Source of the DNA: Rhodamnia argentea
Lineage: Eukaryota; Streptophyta; Magnoliopsida; Myrtales; Myrtaceae
DNA: 64,000 nt
Direction of reading: 5' to 3'
Assembly: GCF_020921035.1 (NCBI RefSeq)
Contig: NC_063154.1
Location: forward strand, 3,658,001-3,722,000
Both the position numbers and the translations under genes were made by a program. The notes beneath the pieces were generated by a model. That model had not been told where the DNA came from. It did no database searches and saw only the letters and a program-made list of their open reading frames with translations. This document shows positions 35,833 through 48,166 of the stretch, one piece after another. Each line of letters begins with the position of its first letter. The first letter of the stretch is position 1.

Positions 35833-36490
35833 CGGAGGGGCTACGACTTTCTGCAGTACTAGTCATAATTCCATACATTTGAAAGTAAATTTTACATGTT
35901 AGAATAATCATATCGTCATTGATTTACCTTATGTTGCCTAATTAACTACAAGGCTAACTAAATCGCGAAGGGTGTTTTTGCAAATTAGCTGCGAGAATGG
36001 TTCTCTAATCAATGTTAAGGAAAGCCATCCCTCAAATCAATCAAGGTGGCAAGTCACTTTGCAATCAAATCGAACCCATATAATCATTTATGCTTGTCCT
36101 CTTGTTGAAGGGTTAGTTCCACCCATGACCACCCCTCATCAATCATTAATCTCAACGCATAACATAAGCCAAAAATCATAAATTGATCCAAACGAATGGG
36201 ATAAAAAAGAATAGCAATGCCACCTACATTGTACATAAAGATAGTCCTCAAACGAACATCAATATCAATAACTGAGTGTTGAGCATGACAAAGAGTGCGT
36301 TCTAGCTACGGAGCAATGTTAGACACATCAAGACCAATACATAATCGACTAATCACGTGATACGACACATTTACTAACGACGCAAGATAAAATTTGCACA
36401 AGCAACGCTATTTCTCCCTAACCCTAGCTCTTTTTTCCTTCTAATCTTTCTTTATAAATGCCTCATATGTTGTAATATCATTTTTTTTTT
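35833..36490. other. Intergenic, nothing recognised
   Basis: AT-rich, with no supported gene or repeat. Probably upstream DNA of the AP2-like gene. Confidence 0.3.
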
Positions 36491-37107
36491 AGCTTTTTGG
36501 AAATCTCAAGAAAGTAATGTTGGAGAAGAAGGATGAGGATTCAATAATGCAAGGTGGAAGAGGCACCCAATACCAACAGGCAAGTGTAAGAATTCTGCCT
36601 CTGCTTGCAACACGTCCGCAACCCTCCTCCTCCTCTCTTCTTTAAGGGAAAAAAAAAAAATTCATCCGTTCTTCAAATTTGTTTTGGTTTTTTAATAGGA
36701 TGAACTCAACTCGCCTCCAGTTTCCCTGAGCCAGTTACTTCTGCTTTACTGTCTCCGATCATCTGTTGTTTATCTCCATCTGTCATCTCTCTCTCTCTCT
36801 CTCTCTTGGGGGCCTCCTTCTCCATTTGTCCACAGAAAAAAACCGTCTCTTTCTCTTCACCACCTTAAACAAGAATCAAGTCTCTCCTTGTCTTCTCCTT
36901 TAAAATGCTTCCTCTTTCTCTTTTAGCTTTGTACTCTTCACTCATCCATCTGCTCGTTCAGCTTTTCTTGGAGACTGTCCTTCCCTCGCGTCGCTTATCT
37001 CACAAGGTTGTCTAGCTTCGTAAAGTTTCGAGTTTTTTTTTTTTGGCGAAGACCCACTTGCAGTTTCAAGAATTCACTGACGAGGGAGGCCCGTCAAAAG
37101 TGATACC
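36491..37107 (+). promoter_or_regulatory. Probable 5' leader and promoter of the AP2-like gene
   Basis: A pyrimidine-rich tract including (CT)n at about 36788-36807, and TTCTCTTC-rich sequence up to 37010, precedes the ATG at 37108. Such CT-rich leaders are common in plant genes. Several ATGs near 36518-36550 are followed by short frames and could act as upstream ORFs if they lie in the leader. The transcription start is unknown. Confidence 0.35.
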
Positions 37108-40100
37108 ATGTTGGATCTCAATCTCGAGATGATCTCCAGCGACTCGTCCTGCGACGGCGGCCAGAACAAGATTGCCCTGGGAGAGCCTGAAGAGGAAGAA
37201 GCGGCCAAGCTTCACGAGGCCTCCGGCAACTGCGATATGGAGGAAGATTCCGGGACCTCCAACTCCACCATTGTCGCCAGCGCGGAGGAAGCTTCCGGCA
37301 ACGCCGGCGACGAGAACTCCTCCAACACCACCTCCTCCTCATCCATATTCGATGTTATGAAGGAGAAGGAGGGCAAGGACGGTTTCAAGGCCGGAGACCC
37401 GCGGCCCTCGCCACAGGGGCTGATCACTCGGCAGCTTTTTCCGGTTGCCGGAGCCATAGAGCACGGCCATGAGGTGTCGGACTTAGGGTTGGGGTCGCCT
37501 GCGAGGCCGCAATGGCTGAACTTGTCCTTTGGCGAGCCCGCCGGAGGTCAGGCGGAGTTCAGGATTCTGCAGCAGAAGCAGCAACGGAAGAGCCGCCGTG
37601 GGCCCCGGTCCCGGAGCTCGCAGTACCGCGGTGTCACGTTTTACCGGCGAACCGGAAGATGGGAATCGCACATATGGTGTGTAGCTGTCCTTGGTTTGGT
37701 CATAATTTGGGTTTTGTTCTTGTTCTGTTGTATCTGGCATAGCGTTCGATCGAGGTCTGAAGTACATCGAAAGATGTTGATCTTGGCTTGTCCTGGCTTG
37801 TCCTTTCTCGTGTACATGTTTTTTCCTTTTATGATTAAGAATGAGTGTTTAGGTTAATTCTTCTTTTGGGAAATCTTGTTGCAGGGATTGTGGGAAGCAA
37901 GTGTATTTAGGTACAAGGATTTCTTTTTTCTGTTCTCTCTCAATCTCTCTTTTAATTCGATTAATTCGATGAAGTTGGTGTTTCTTTTTGGGATGTCTTA
38001 TGTGTTGTTTCTGGTCTTTGTCAGGTGGATTTGACACTGCATATGCTGCTGCTAGGTGAGTTCTTGATTTGTGTTTCGAATTCGAATTTTGTTTTTGAGA
38101 ATTTGTTTGCCGATTGTAGAGGATTATCGATGCCTTGTTCCTTATTCGATCGAATGTGGGTCTCGTTGATTCAGAGCGTATGATCGGGCGGCGATCAAGT
38201 TTAGGGGAGTCGATGCGGACATCAATTTCAATATCAGCGATTATGACGAAGACATGAAGCAGGTTCTATTAATTGATGACTAGATTGCGTATCCGTGATC
38301 TTCTGGAAGTGGATGTTCTTTGTTTGGTGATTGTTGTCTAATTAGTTGCAGATGGCGAATTTAACGAAAGAGGAATTCGTGCAAATACTTCGCCGCCAGA
38401 GCACAGGATTCTCGAGAGGAAGCTCGAAATATAGGGGCATGACCCTGCACAAGTCCGGCCGATTAGAAGCCAGAATGGAGCAGCTTCTTGGGAAGAAGTA
38501 AGTATTCAGTGTTTGCGTGTTCTTTGAATTTGCAGATATTTGTAGTTTACCGTTGAATCTGGTTACCGCAAATACTGAAACTTAAAACCTTCAGAACTTA
38601 AAATTTATATGGTTCCTTAGAATGGAATCAGATCTTAAGATGAGTTCTCTTGAATGTAACTAATGAAAAAAGATGATTGGGGTAGCCCCTATTATCTTCA
38701 AAATCGTTATGCTTGTTGGTGGGTATATTTATCTCGGGTCATTCGACAGCGAAGTCGAAGCTGCGAGGTCCTTGTGATCTTAAAAACCTTTTTTTTTTTT
38801 TTTTTAACCTCCCTCTGAGCACTAGGTGCATAATTCTGCTACATGTTGGTGGACTTCGTTGATCAGACGAGATGCTTCATCTTTGTTTTCCTTCTAAATC
38901 CAGGGCTTATGACAATGCGGCGATCAAAAGTAATGGAAGGGAAGCAGTAAAGAACTTCGAGCCGAGCATTTACGAAGGGCGGACTATGCCAGATCCCGGA
39001 GCTGGCGGTACAGCTCAATTAAAGTCCTTTAAAGTTGATGTTCTAACTACTTAATTGTACTTGTAAGACTAGATCGGAACTTGCTGCACTGTGACAATGA
39101 ATCACAAGAATTCTTTTGTTTAACGGGGTTTCAGGCGGAGACCACAATCTTGATCTGAGCCTCGGAATGTCTCTGCCATCAAGTAGTACAATGGGAGGTG
39201 GAACTCGAGGGGATACGCTCTTTCGTCGTGCCGACTGTGAGATACCAAATATCTTGATGGTAATTTTCCTGTCAATCATGCAATTGGCTAGTGTTTCGTA
39301 CGATTTTCGCGTCTCTCTTGAGAAACTGATGATTTATCGTGTCTTCATAACTCTTCTTGACTCGTAATTTGCAGGTCGGTTGCTCTTCTTCTGCCCATAA
39401 GGGCGGAGAACTTGCCAATATCGGAATGGCATCGAAGAGTCCTCCCATTTGGGCAGCCATGTATCCTGCACACGCAACAATCTTTGAGGTACTTAGTTCT
39501 TGGTCGTTCTTTCCATTCCGTTTGCTTGTAAACAATCTTTGATTTACTTATCTCGAGGCATCAATCGGCTAGTCAAAATACGTCCTCATTAACAGAAATT
39601 TCAGGCTTGTTATTGATGAAAAACCATGTTACATTTTGCCTAGTACTGTCTAGTGTTGGGTCTTCAAAACCTTATGGAAATGCGATTTGCCACCATGTTA
39701 CGAAAGCAGTTTACTATGTAGCAATGCATTCTGGGAAGGGCTGACTTGATCCCTTGCTCATCTCGCACATTCATTGCAATGGATCGATGACCAAAATGAT
39801 TATTTTTGGTTTCTAGTTTTTCCGCATCTGCATTTTTGTTGAGTGACAGATTTAACTGCATAATCTTCTCAAATGTTTCGCCTCAGATAGATGGCCGATG
39901 CCATGTGTGCCACTCTGAGCACTTTTATTGTGTTTGAAGTACTGAAATTTTTCCTGGATGTTCAGCAAAAAAAATTTCAGATCTCTCCGCTTTGTTTTCC
40001 AAGTGTTTGCTGCTTATCTTGATGGACTGCACATGTCATTCTATACACAATGTTTCATTTTATTCTACCCTGGAAGCAAATTTGAAACACGCCACAAGGC

Positions 40101-40529
40101 CAATGGTGGCAAGCAATCTCATCTTCTAAAAGCATGAACATCGGGTGAAGATAGATATTATCCACTTGAGATTACACAACACACGACCAGCTACGAGCCG
40201 AGGCCTCTTGGTTTCCCATCTAGCCAACGAGCTCTGCTTACCAGTGAACTCTTCTCTACCATATGCTGCAGGGAAAGGCGACGGAGAAGAGGGTGGTCGA
40301 AGCGATTCCGGCGATGAGGTTCTCGAGCTATGGATTGCCAGTGCCCAGCAACGTCAACAATGTGAACGGCGGGTCTCAACAAGCCCCATTGTTCGCCAAT
40401 GCAGCATCATCAGGATTCTCTTCATCCATAGCCCCTCCCCACCCTCCTCCACAGCTCCCACTAAATCTCCAGAAAAATGGCGTCTACAGCAATACAACTA
40501 GTCGTGCTTACTTCAGTTACAGAAGCTAA
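37108..40529 (+). CDS. APETALA2-like transcription factor (SMZ/SNZ/TOE type), miR172 target
   Basis: A nuclear floral/phase-change repressor of the euAP2 group. Exons: 37108-37676, 37885-37910 (26 nt), 38025-38055 (31 nt), 38175-38262, 38352-38497, 38904-39007, 39135-39259, 39375-39488, 40272-40529; 486 residues, open throughout. Features: N-terminal LDLNL repression (EAR) motif at 2-6; basic KSRRGPRSR stretch just before the AP2-1 domain at about 170-238 ([21 protein letters not shown], then [24 protein letters not shown]), which matches the family consensus; AP2-2 from about 262 ([19 protein letters not shown]); a second LDLSL motif at 327-331; and the miR172 site coding for AASSGFS near the C-terminus. 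AP2-2 is degenerate: family W is L in GRLEARM, and the 45-nt exon coding [15 protein letters not shown] has lost its acceptor, though skipping it keeps the frame. Synteny with UPF2 favours SMZ/SNZ over TOE1/TOE2. Confidence 0.88.
38723..38767 (+). other. Relict 45-nt exon of the second AP2 domain
   Basis: Translated in the expected phase, it gives [15 protein letters not shown], the usual middle of AP2 domain 2. The two bases before it are GG (38721-38722) instead of the AG acceptor. The donor side is GCGAG|GTCCTT, a GT with poor consensus. Joining 38497 directly to 38904 skips it in frame and removes 15 residues. Reading on past it meets a TGA within three codons. So the exon is probably not spliced in, unless a cryptic acceptor is used or the base is an assembly error. 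Confidence 0.7.
40399..40419 (+). promoter_or_regulatory. miR172 target site in the AP2-like coding sequence
   Basis: The sequence ATGCAGCATCATCAGGATTC followed by T differs from the usual AP2-family miR172 site only at its first base (A in place of C). It lies in the last exon, in the frame AASSGFS, as in euAP2 genes. In that family miR172 represses by translational inhibition and cleavage as plants age. Confidence 0.92.
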
Positions 40530-41642
40530 GCAAGGCATCATGTCCAGCTTCCTGAAGGCCACATCACCGATTTGTTGCTATGCTCTTCTCTTGTGAAGTT
40601 AGGTAAGAAAAAGCAAGAGAGGACAGACCAACCAACACCATTTTTAGAGTGCATTCTCAATTTATATAGGATTCGGTCTGTTTGATTTCTATAAAACCAA
40701 GTGCACAAAAATATCTGCGACCCATCATGTAGTATATGTGACATACGATCTGCATATACATATGCGTATGCTCTTGAGAACCGACTGGGTGCTTTGTATA
40801 TCTTCCATCTCGGAAAGACTGGTTTTTTAATCTTTTGGTTCATAATAAGATGTGGTGTTTTCTATTTCGAGAACAAACGGAGAAGTTGCGCATCCGGTTC
40901 TCGTGTTCGTCGTAGGATGCGATTCGAGCTACTTGCGAACTTCACGAGTTTTATTGAGCCAGTTTGCCCTTTGTCATAACTGGAATTGTCAAAACGGGTG
41001 GTAGACTTATTTTTTGTATCAAGAGGCGAGTTATTGTATGGGTTAGTTATCTTCAATAAATTAGTTATAGATGAGTTTAAACGTAATATGAGTGATAAAT
41101 GGGTTGTGAATGGATTTGCAATATATTCGGACCCAACCCACTCTTTTTAGTCTCACTTGATTTTACACTCACTAACTTCGCACTTTCACTTAGTTTGGGT
41201 GTGAACTTTTCTAGATTTGATTAAATATGAATGTGTTTAGGAATATGGGTTGAGTCGGGTGTGGATCACTAGATTTGCATTGTAATGAATGTGTCCATTT
41301 GAGTCGGACTATCTATGATCCTATCTGACCCACTTATTTGACGGGTCTAGTTTTTGCTAGGTTATTAAGACATGAATACAATGTTATCCCTCTCTTGTTA
41401 ACTTGATCTTAGTATGTCATTAACATGATTCACCAAAACCGTGTTTGTACGCTTTGGCTTTTTCGTAGAGGAGGAATGGGCATAGTCGTTTGCAAAGAAA
41501 AGAAAAAATTTGATATAAGATCCTCCATATTGGCTATGACATCCAAACAACCAAGGTTAAGAAATGCCACATCTATGACGGCGATTAATTGCAAGATGTA
41601 CATCCAAACCCTACAACAACAATGAGTAACCATGAGCATGAC
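40530..41642. other. Intergenic: AP2-like 3' UTR and a repeat fragment
   Basis: The first 300-500 bases are presumably the 3' UTR of the AP2-like gene. From about 41020 to 41380 lies AT-rich repeat sequence with GACCCAACCCACTC and GGGTGTGGATCACTAGATTT, which resembles GGGTATGAATCGCTAGATTT within the 58545-58920 element. No RNA gene or coding frame is supported. Confidence 0.4.
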
Positions 41643-42919
41643 TCATGGTTGTGTTGGAGGCGACGGGACTTCGTGTGTGGTCATCGACGGCGGCTTGAAG
41701 TTCTTCCTCACGTACCTGCGCGCCCACACATGCTTCCCGTTGATGGTGAATTTTGCCTTGCTCTTGCCGTTGAGTATCGAGCCTATGATCGAAGCAGGAC
41801 GGACCACGAGCCGTGCGTACAAGGCTTGCTCCTCCGGGGGCACCTCTTGCAGGTGCAGCTCCTCTATGAAGTTTCCGAACCGCCTATGTCAAGGGAGGAG
41901 AGAATTTTAGTCTTTCAATTTCTGTTCTGATCACCTTGTTGGCTGATCCGGGTTTTTTCAAAGCTCTACTTAATAATCAAAATAGTCGATTCGGATTGAA
42001 GGTAATATTGAAATGTAAATTGTAGTAAACGCGACCCCGTTTAGTCATAGAAACGAGGTAAACGAGATGGAGAGAACCTAGTGAAATACTCTCGGACTTC
42101 CTTCTCCGGAATAGGGTACCCCTTCGAGAACGTCAAGAATATGGTCCGCTCATCGGGCGCCACTTCGGTGTCGTGTTGGATCCGGGAATCGACCGTCTTG
42201 CCAGTGCCGAGGAAGTAATCGTCGTCCCACATTTGCGCCTCTTGTTCGAAAATCTCACTGAAAAGCAGATCTAGGAACCCTCCTTTTTTAAAGACCGGGA
42301 CGAACGACGATGGTACGTTCGGTGATCCGACCCCCGTACCTCGGTATGGAACCGGTGATATCAGATATACAGATTGATCACCGTAGCCGTAGCGTCGCTC
42401 ACTTGGTTTCGCAAATTTGCTGCTCTTAGCAGTTGCATAACTAGCCCTAGCCTTACTTAGCGCCACCTTTTGCATTATGTCGTAGAACGCTACCACGCAA
42501 ACCTCGTCGATGAGGATCGTCATTTCCTCGAGAATCACGGCACGATGCTTATGGAAGAACTCGAGCCCGATTTCTCGGTTCGTCAGGTTCTGCGTGAAGC
42601 ACATCTCCCGGGACCCCGGCGGGGACCGGAACTCGTCCCTGTGCATGCAGATGAGGCACTCGACGGCCTCGTCGGCCAGCGTGTTGAGCACACTGTCGGG
42701 CCACCCCACGAGGTTCGCGATGTGGGTCCGGTCACGGCCCGCCGTCTCCAGCCACATCCAGAGCGCCATGACGTGCACGGACAGGTTCAGGTCCCGGTTG
42801 AGGTTGACGACCAGGCGGGAGTAGACCCGCCTGTCGGCGCGGTAGAAACGGCAGAACTCGTCGAGGGAGACCCCGCGAAGCAGCACCCGCAAGTGAGGAG
42901 GAAGAGGGCTGGCAGCCAT
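41643..42919 (-). CDS. Plant protein with C-terminal RRM-like domain, function unknown (360 aa)
   Basis: Two exons on the minus strand: 42919-42078 and 41883-41643, joined AG|GTTCTC ... TTGACATAG|GCGG, giving 1083 nt in frame. The N-terminal part (about residues 19-110) has DEFCRFYRADRRVYSRLVV, ALWMWLE and LPDSVLNTLADEAVECL-like helical motifs, which I associate with a plant-specific uncharacterised family. The C-terminal part (about 258-338: TIFLTFSKGYPIPEKEVREYF, HLQEVPPEEQALYARLVV, KFTINGKHVWARRYVRK) has the strand/helix order of an RRM but lacks standard RNP1 aromatic residues. No signal peptide. RNA binding is an inference. The gene is divergent from the aminotransferase gene at 44278, 1.36 kb away. 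Coding sequence is GC-rich in the 5' half. Confidence 0.78.
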
Positions 42920-44277
42920 TGCAGCAAGTTAGAGGAAAAAAAGATCGTATCTTGGTTTTTCTTGAGGAGCTGTTCTGGATTGGCGAAGAAAGGTGGGGTT
43001 TTTTTTATAGGTGCTGAATGGGTGCGATCTCGTGTTCTTCACATTGGCGACTGTTGGTGCCTCGATCCGTACAAGGTAAGAGTAATCTGGGTCAATCTGT
43101 ACAAGGTAACTTGTCTGAAAATCGAGGCACAGCTTGCCCGATGCTGACTCTCCTTTTTTTTCACTTCCTAATAAGATGGTCTCGACCATTAATGATCTGC
43201 AACACGAGACGAAACCATGCATGCATTTTCCTACTGGTCGCCATGGTTTGCTTTGGTAACTTGCTGTAGTCCTCGAAGGCCAAAAAGAATAAATGATGCT
43301 GGATTTTTCTCGCCATTTATGGAGATATTGCTGCATTTAGTGGTGGATTCTGGTTTTAAGGCTTCACTTCATGCCAAGAACGGCCGGTTCGATCCTGTTT
43401 CGGATTGAGCTCTTGTGAGGAAAGGAGGGGGAAAATGTGTCAACTGGTTAACTTTTTTTACCAAATTAGGAGGCTTCCCCTGAAAAACATGGATGATTTT
43501 TCGACGTGGTTTCGTTGATTGAGCGTCGTAAATAAGCACTCGCGAATTCGATCCGGAGGTCCGCCGGGATGTGTTTGATGTAATCTTCTTGATGGATTAC
43601 GAAAATCGGTCGGTCGAGCTGCCATCGAAGCTAGATTTGATTATTAACTTGGTGATGTGTGTAATAAACAAATAACGGAAAGAGAAGTACTTGCCGGGAA
43701 AAAAAAAAAAAAACCACTCGCGTTGTTTAGTTATGTCCGTAATTAACGACTAACGACTGTCGAGTATCGGCTAACAATCGGCAATCGAATTACCGATAAA
43801 ACTGAACGTTTGTCATTGATGAATGATCGTCAAATCAATACATTGCCCGGAAAATATCGGTTGTTAGCAAATAACGGCCAATAACTGAATTATAGGTTCG
43901 GAATTTATTGCGTTTTTTCCTACTCCGCATACATTTAACTATTCCGCTGGCTTAAATCAGAAATTTCACCTCGAATTTGATCTCTTCAATAAGTTAAATG
44001 AGAAGCATAAGAAAATAGTCGTAAGAGTGATTACTCAGTTGCAAGCTACAATGACAGAAATTCACGAAGGCGACTCATATATATTTTCTCCGGGAAAAAA
44101 ACCAAGTTACCTACTCATTTATCTTAACTGTTTCTTTATCTTTTGGAAAGTAGTGAATCTTCTTGGGCCTGGGCCTCAAAGTTGATGGCCACGGCCCATC
44201 TTCTTCAAACGCCGATTCGATCCGACTGTTTGATATGTTCATCAGCCCTTTTCTCCGAGGGAAGGGAGGTCGAAACC
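42920..44277. other. Divergent intergenic region
   Basis: It lies between the minus-strand RRM-like gene and the plus-strand aminotransferase gene and should hold both promoters. I recognise no repeats with clear ends and no RNA gene. An A-run lies at 43700-43713. An in-frame upstream ATG of the aminotransferase lies at 44184. Confidence 0.4.
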
Positions 44278-47200
44278 ATGTCGACTTGCAGGTTTCTGCT
44301 CAGCAATGGCGTCATTTCTCAGGCCTCCGATGCTCCCACCGTCACTTCCTTTCTCGAAACCCATCCAGGTACCGTTTTGCCTCAACCCTTTTACCTCTTT
44401 TGTTCCTGGGTAGAAGTCGAGTCCGGTGTCTTCACGCTATTTTCGTGTCTGTAGTTTCGATCGAGCTTTTCGAAACGCTTCAGTTGATCCGTTTCTCAGA
44501 ACTTGAGGTTCTCGGTTCCTCAGCCGAAGTCTTATCTGCTGTAATCGGAAGAAACTGTAAATTCATACTGGATTCATCAGCTATAGGCTCTGCATTTGCA
44601 CGCTTATGCCATGAGGTATCTGCTTATTATGTGCATTGTGAAAATTGTATCAGGGGCGTACACAACCACTCGGACTCACAACGATGGTTCTTGCATCTTG
44701 TTCTGGGGAAGGCATCTGAACAGACTGATCAGCTCTGCAAAGATCCTGTTAAATTCGGATCCTCGGCTTCTGTTCGGATCGAGCTGGCCCGCAGATGCAT
44801 GGTCAGCGTCATCGATGGCCCTGTCAGTGTGGGAACTGGGCATTCCGGATTTGGTCAATGACTCGACAAGGAAGGTGTTGCCTTGCGCGATGAGAAATAG
44901 AGAAATGGGACAGGAGCTGGCCATCACGGTTTTACTTGGTGGGAATTTGGAGAGTTCGAGGAAATCTGTGCATGTTGATCGAAAGAGGGTCGATGGTGTT
45001 CTCGATGTTCATGTTCATGTTAGTGCTTATGTTCCTCCTGTGTTTGGTGCCCGGCAAAGCGGTGCACGGCTGGCTTTGGTGGGAAGAGGGAGGAGTGTCG
45101 CTGCCGCCAAGTATTCGGATTGGGTAAGGTTAGGTCGCGAGCTACATAAGAAATTTACGACGATCTTTGGTATTCGTGAAAGTAGGATACTCCAAATTCG
45201 GGGGTCCAAGAGTTTTATAGAACGTTCTTGGTGGGAAAAAAAGTGAACGTTTTTCTTCAAATAAATAGGAGAGGTAAATGTGTAACTTTTAGTGCATATG
45301 ACCGGTTGAGGTTGATGCGTTTTCAATCGCTATGCTCTTCTAAGATCAACAGAAAGTTTAGTTCGACTCTTGATGTACTCTTCACATGGTGGTTTTAGAA
45401 TCTCCTGTTAATAAGCTACATTTAACACTGCCAGGCCAGCACGTATTATTACAATTCTCTGGGTTCCTCGTATTAGTTTCAGACAACCTTTCTTGTTCCT
45501 GTGGATCTTAGGCCAGTTCATTTTATTGACAGGCTCAGGAAGCCTTTGGAGCGGTTGAGGCCTCCTTCTGTGACTGAGTTATTGCTGTCAGATGATGGTG
45601 ATCATATCCTTGAAGGAACTATAACAAACTTTTTCGTCGTCTGCTGCAAGGTGAGCATCTAAGAAGGCATTCATTTTAACCCAAATTCAATTGCCCTAAA
45701 GGTTCTTGGTCATGCGTCATTAAGTTGTCATTCTTGATAATAGTAACTAGTCACAGCTTCAATGCTTGTGGATAGTTACTCTCATCTCATGTCTCTGAGC
45801 GGCTATTATTGCAGCAAATGGTCACTAAAAACTCGGAAAGTTATGATTTGCTAATTTGAGATGACACATCTGGTGTTTCAGTTGTTTCAGATCAATGACA
45901 GTCAGCAAAAATGGTGATCTTAAAGTTCCATTCTTTGTCTCACTTATTGGAAAGAAATGTTAAAGCAGCGTAGCTGGGAATTTGCCATGTGATGTGTCAA
46001 TTTTCACCTTTAAGTGCCTGACTAAATGCTCTTTTCAGGACAATGGTGAAGACAACAGGAAAGGCATGCATCCAGGGACGAATGTTTATTCCTCTTTCGA
46101 AGTGCAGACAGCTCCTGTAACGGATGGCGTCCTTCCTGGTGTTCTACGGCAATTGGTGATCGAGTAAGTCCCCCTTTATGTGGAACTCCGTTCTGAGGAT
46201 ACACAGTTATTGATCTACATCAAACAACTGATTGCTGTGTCGCCAGAAATAAAAAGACATATTGTCCTAGTTTGGTTGACTGTAAACTAAGGGAGGCTGA
46301 ATTAGTGCAGACTCTTGTGATGATTATCTAGTTCTCCAATTTAGAGACATTGTTATGGATGATGAGTTTTAATGCAAAGAAAAGGCTTGATTCTCTTATG
46401 CTTCTAGCATCATCGTTCATATCGATGGGACATGCAGAGTATGCTTGTGGAAGGGAATTCCATTTCGAGAAGTGGCACCTTCGTGGTCAATGCATGAGCT
46501 TTGGGAAGAGGCCTTTATCACAAGTAAAATCTCCCTCTTTTGCCACCAGCTATAGTATTATGCCTGCACCATCTTCTGCAGATTTCTGCGCCATGAATCT
46601 GTTGGTCTTATAGGAATTTAGAAGTAAACCCTTATTTCTTCCATGACTTATATGTGAGTTTGCGCGCTTGGTTGGTCAGATACTGAGATATTATTTTAGC
46701 TTCTATTGAAGGTTGTATTGATTGATGGCTTGTGTTCTGAATTGAATTGCTTAGTTAGAGTGTGTAAATATTCTCTGGAGCCATGTAGTTATAATAACCC
46801 ATTTAGATGAAAATGGCTGCCTAGTTGAGAGGTATATTTACTATAGCATAAACCAGTCTAATCACATGCAAACTTCGAACTATTTCTAGCGGTAGTCGGG
46901 GGACGATAGTTAATAGTTTCCGTGTGGTTTTCGGTGGCCACAGATGGTTTGAGGCTTCTGCAGCATGTGGACGCAATTCTAGTTCCAAGCGAACATGCGT
47001 CACTAGAATCAAGGACCTACAAAGAGGTGTCCTGGAAAGAGAAGCAGTTTCAGGTTTGTGAATTTTTTGACATCGTGATTCGTTGCACAAATTTGGCTCG
47101 TCATTATTGTTATCAGTCATTTCTCTTTTATCTGCTGGAAACCAGGATGGTCCAGGGATGGTCACAAGAATGATCCAGGTAAATTCCATTTGTCTTAATG

Positions 47201-47326
47201 TTTCTTTCATTCATGTGTTACGTGAAAACATCTGATCTGATGCCTTCTCTGTTTGCTGAGCAGAAGGAGATCATGGAGAAAGCAATGTTGGAAGGCACTT
47301 ATTGGATTCATCATGACCGTTCCTAA
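44278..47326 (+). CDS. Class IV aminotransferase-like protein (PLP fold type IV), 366 aa
   Basis: It belongs to the D-amino-acid/branched-chain aminotransferase-like group, closest in my memory to Arabidopsis At3g54970. Exons: 44278-44368, 44654-45128, 45533-45650, 46039-46163, 46438-46523, 46944-47053, 47146-47178, 47264-47326; 1101 nt, in frame. The N-terminus [20 protein letters not shown] and [20 protein letters not shown] match the group. The PLP-binding lysine is probably K192 in LRKPLERL. The class IV signature is seen as [19 protein letters not shown] (205-223), and the cofactor-phosphate loop as [10 protein letters not shown]. An exon coding [24 protein letters not shown] is present. 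The substrate is not known; these proteins lack experimental assignment as far as I know. A longer start at 44184 would add 31 residues. Confidence 0.85.
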
Positions 47327-48121
47327 GCCAAAAGAATGCCTCCCAATGTCCCGCATCTGTGAACTCGAGTAAGATCAATCATTATTATGACATTTCAGCC
47401 AGTTTTTATTTACATGTCCGCATGTATGTTTGGTGCTACCGCCATATCCTCGGGAAAATTACCCATGTACTATCATAGAGAAGCTTTGTTCACTGCATGG
47501 TAATGAAGGAAAACTTCAGTCTTTTTTGTTGTCTTTTAAGAAAAAATTGCATGACTGCTTCTGGTACCTTTTGGTTAAACTGTATTTCGCATCGGGACAT
47601 GCAGAATGATCTCAGAGGGATGGATGTACTGATTCCGAAAGTGGAAGAGCGGCATACAACTGCAACGATATCTGTTTTGCCTTATGATCTGTGTTACCAT
47701 AATGGATTTCGAACATTTTGTTGTAACCAATTCTTGGTCTGTCGTCAGGAAAGTTTCCATTTTTCCAGATGATCGGAGGAATAGCATGACATCTTAGCAG
47801 AAATTGGAGGATTGAAGCAACAACTTGAAGTCAATGATTGAGATTTGAGATACTCGACAATCATCAACGAATGTCATCTCCTGGGAACTCTCTTCATCTT
47901 TTGGATGGATGCTGAGAACTAGAGCCATTCTCGGGAGCCAAGCAATCATCCGAGGATGTCCCTTGCCAGGGTCGTTGGACACGCGCTGCGGCCCATCGCG
48001 ATGAGAGGAAGAAACGAACTAATGTGGCCTCGCTTCTTCTTTGTGTGCTTTACTAAAATTAGTGTAAGAAGAACCTATCTTACAAATTGAAGATTGTATA
48101 GATTTGTAGCTAACCTTCCTT

Positions 48122-48166
<45 letters not shown>

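Noticed and set aside
42470..43147. 225-residue frame on the plus strand
   Set aside because: Antisense shadow of the GC-rich RRM-like gene, with no family similarity.
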